Source: Branchiostoma floridae (lineage: Eukaryota; Chordata; Leptocardii; Amphioxiformes; Branchiostomatidae). From it: 47,399 bases of DNA. Positions 44,690 to 47,399 of this stretch are shown piece after piece. Both the position numbers and the translations under genes were made by a program. The notes below the pieces were generated by a model. That model ran no database searches and had not been told where the DNA came from. It was given only the letters and a program-made list of their open reading frames with translations. How positions within the stretch are numbered: the first letter of the stretch is position 1; the number at the start of each line of letters is the position of its first letter. The stretch lies in NCBI RefSeq assembly GCF_000003815.2, contig NC_049979.1, positions 34,069,162 through 34,116,560 of the forward strand. The letters run 5' to 3'.

Positions 44690-46230
44690 TTTTGCTACAG
44701 TCCACAGAAAATAATCTTGCATGTGGTATACTTGTTTTGTTCTTATGTCCTAAAAGCTTTAACTCGGTACATCTACAACAGCTTTTCTACTCTATCTTGC
44801 ATGTGGTAATTTTCTTTCTTTGAAGATTCTGTTAGATTTTATTAGGTACTTCTAGTAGTCTTCTACCACGCTTTTTCATTCATTGCATGTGGTACAATTG
44901 TTTTTTGTATATTCTGTAGGATTTTGTTAGGTACTTCTATGACGCTTCTCTTTTATTTATCAACATGTACATTAAAATTAACATTCTATTAGATTTTAGT
45001 TGATTCTTCTTTAGTAGATTCCACATCACTTGTCTGTTAGATGGAATTGTTGCTCGACATATTTTATATTTTGCCTTTGGTACATTTGTTTTGTTCTGTA
45101 TATTCTTTTCTAGTTAGTTTCTAACGTGCTTCCCTTCTATATCTCGCGTGCAGTACAGTTTTTTTTTTTCATAATCTGTCAGATTAAATGCGGTGATTCT
45201 TCCACACTTTTGTTTGATATCTTGTATGTGGCAAATATGTTTTGCTTTGTATATTCCGTTAGATTCAAGATGGCACTTACGAGGGGTGATCAATATGTTC
45301 TCGGCCTAACCCAGAAATAATAAGCACAACTCAAATTTTGAGGCACAACTTTATAGTATGAAGCCTTTTATCAATATCCTCCAAATTACAAATCATTGGA
45401 GTCATTACTTTTCAGGCATTCGTTTTATGCAAATTAGAAGGTAAGTGGCGAGAAAAAAGTGGTGTGAATTGTGATCAGACATGTGTGGGTCGAGTTCCCC
45501 ATGCCGTAAATTAACAAAAGACAACCTTTCATGGTATATTATTTAGGAGTAAATTTCGTACTTAATCCAAACTTCTCTGTCATATCTTGCTCATGGCCGA
45601 TCTGCTTTGTACATTCTGTGGGATTAAAGACAGTACTTCTACCCCACGTCTTTGTTTTTTTTGTATGTGGTGCATTCGTATGATTTTTACTATTTTATTT
45701 GATTTGAAATTGATATTTTTAACATAATTGTTTTTATATCTTACATTTGGGGCATTTATTAATGTTATCTTTGATGTAAGTTGATTCTTCTACCAACTTC
45801 TCTTTATACCTTGCATGCCATTTCTTTTCTTTTGCATTTTGATGTTGGCTTGATGTTGGCTTCTACCGTAGTTGTATTTTTTTCTTTAGTGCCTTTTCTA
45901 AATATGTTCTAATAAGTTTATGTACTTCTTGCAAACTGCTTTTTCTGTCTATTCTGTTTTGTTTTGTTTGGCCTTTCTACAAAACGTATTTTATATTAGA
46001 AGTGTTGCTTTGTTTTTATTTTATATATTCTGTAATATTTAAGTTGGTACTTCTACCAGACTTTCATTTGTTAATATGCTGTGAATTTTTTTCTGCATAT
46101 CCTGATAGGCTTAAGTTGGTGTTTTTAACACACTTGTCTTTCAATTTGGTACTTCTACAACACTTTTCTTATATATATTGCACTGCTGTTTTTACGTATA
46201 CTGTCTAATAGTAATCTTTTATTGATATTG
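44690..46230 (+). repeat. T-rich degenerate minisatellite between element X copies 2 and 3
   Basis: Modules such as cttgcatgtggtacaattg, ttgtatattctgt, agattttattaggtacttct and ctcttttatttatcaacatg recur from about 44718 to 46190 with variable spacing. The same modules precede copy 2, so minisatellite plus element X forms a unit of about 3 kb present twice in tandem. Confidence 0.7.
45280..45400. mobile_element. Possible mariner-type end fragment
   Basis: TACGAGGGGTGATCAATATG at 45278, followed by ttctcggcctaaccc and a caactcaaa...cacaacttta block, resembles, from memory, the 5' end of mariner-like elements (cgaggggtgatcaataagtt). No other end or transposase was found, so it would be a fragment inside the T-rich minisatellite. 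Confidence 0.4.
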
Positions 46231-46379
46231 ATTACTATTAAAAACACATAGCATGTGTGAACTTCGATTTTTTTGGTGAACAATAAGTTTACCCAAAACT
46301 TTACATAGTGCATTATACTTAGGAAATTGCGAATAGTAAAGATAAAGATTGTCTAACGTTCGAGGATTTAGTTGTTTGC

Positions 46380-47399
46380 CGTAGTAATTAACACCTCTCT
46401 ACTAATATTTCACGGTTTAGTGCACAGAACACGGCTCCGTTGGCCAAGAGACGCTGATATGATGTCTGAGGAACCTTCGCCATAGCACGCATCAACACAA
46501 TCGAGCCCTTATCCAAGCTTTTCGTGTGACCCAAGTATTGACCCTTATCTAAACGCTAGAGCGTTTGTCGCACGGAATGCCTCTTCTTTGATTAATCGTC
46601 CTAGTAATGATGACAGTGTGCTGTCATTAGGAAATAACTGCAGACTGTAATTTTACTCCCATAGCCCATCTCGCTCCAAATGAATTTGTAATCAGAGGAG
46701 TAAATACGGAAAAGATAGCCATTAAATGTTCCTAACTTCTGATATAAACGGTTAGTATACCTCCCAGATGTACTTGGTTGTCTTAGTGAAAACGTCACAT
46801 GGCTGACCTAAGGTCACACCCGGGCTGGATAATTGGCACCTCGCTCGAGGCGTCCTTCAAAGTGATCTGTTGTTTACATCAGATGTGGAAGGTTCCTTTT
46901 TGATCATGGCGATTTTATCCCATATTAGTACATATGATACCATGCAGTATGCTGTGCAGTTTTCTAGAGATCTGTGATTGGAGAATAGTACAAGTAACAG
47001 ACACGATCATTACAGCCAGAGAAAACTCTACGTTTGTATTTATAAGACTCACATTTGGGTATAATACATGTTTTGAATGGAGTCAACATGTGTGAAGTCT
47101 ATACAATCCTGGATATAAGTATCCTTGTCAAGTAAGCTGTCTTAAAGAAGGTATATATCGTCCGGCATTTAAGTGATATATATATATATATATATATATA
47201 GCTGATGCTGGTTCTGAAAATTAGCTACAATAAATTACTTTGACTACTTGCGGTATGATACCACTCTCATATCTGTAGACTTATGTTCTACTCCTAGTCT
47301 TAGGAAAATCCCTATGACTCAGACATATCCCAATATGTTTCTTTTCCTACATAAAAAATTTAAACTGCTCTCTGATATAGACGTTCAATGTACCTGGGC
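46380..47399 (+). repeat. Element X, copy 3 (plus orientation, runs off the window)
   Basis: Direct counterpart of 43340-44600, reaching the gttcaatgtacctgggc block at the window's last bases, equivalent to 10308 of copy 1. It includes a short TA run (47176-47200) at the microsatellite position. Confidence 0.85.
46422..46735 (+). pseudogene. Element X ORF, copy 3, with in-frame stop
   Basis: The equivalent ATG is at 46459, but a TAG at 46483-46485 stops the frame after eight codons. There is a 3-base insertion in the conserved block (NASSL for NASL), a small deletion near 46615, and the same insertion of about 11 bases as copy 2. Similarity continues to the shared stop at 46733. Clearly non-functional. 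Confidence 0.75.

Overview
This is a eukaryotic, repeat-dominated window with seven N gaps (six of exactly 100 N and one of 884 N). An intron-bearing animal gene, several LINE fragments, miniature inverted-repeat elements with TTAA or TA-like ends, and subterminal motifs of the TTCGCGGTAGTTTTAAG type suggest a marine invertebrate or basal chordate. My best guess is amphioxus (Branchiostoma), from the look of the repeats. I could not test this with a search.

Only one host gene is recognisable. At 5113-6225 lies a large exon of a Golgi GT49 glycosyltransferase of the B4GAT1 type (type II signal anchor, DID metal-binding motif), ending at a splice donor. The last roughly 45-70 residues are not visible and may fall in the 884-bp gap.

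Layout: 1-770, nothing recognised. 770-4345, a satellite of about 194 bp whose units carry the CRE palindrome TGACGTCA (12 intact copies). 4346-5112, CpG-rich gene upstream region. 5113-6225, B4GAT1-like exon, then an intron containing a MITE (6312-6503). 8562-9445, gap. 10308-11600, minus-strand copy 1 of 'element X', a repeat carrying a conserved ORF of 88-100 codons and a T-rich minisatellite. 12060-13050, G/C-run inverted repeats. 13905-14065, a 32-bp minisatellite. 14570-16030, a candidate nested TIR element. 16220-16995, a piggyBac-like MITE with TTAA duplications. 18001-19700, a decayed LINE. 20094-21340 and 21925-24762, direct duplications. 24763-28240, nothing firm. 28245-28612, a LINE-like 3' tail.

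The most striking object is 29374-35589, a 6.2-kb foldback-type transposon. Its two 2.4-2.9-kb inverted arms are built from about 24 and about 19 tandem 104-bp units, each of which is itself palindromic. The arms are capped by GC-rich 107-bp duplicates and enclose a 973-bp loop of LINE debris in permuted order. An imperfect 8-bp target duplication flanks it. It sits beside a segmental duplicate (about 35690-37270 and 39904-41525) whose second copy appears to lack the element. 38129-38878 holds AC and TA microsatellites. 42380-47399 is a T-rich minisatellite plus element X, repeated twice in direct orientation.

Nearly everything outside the B4GAT1-like exon is transposon or satellite. Most short ORFs are accidental or repeat-derived, so no operon-like cooperation between genes exists here.
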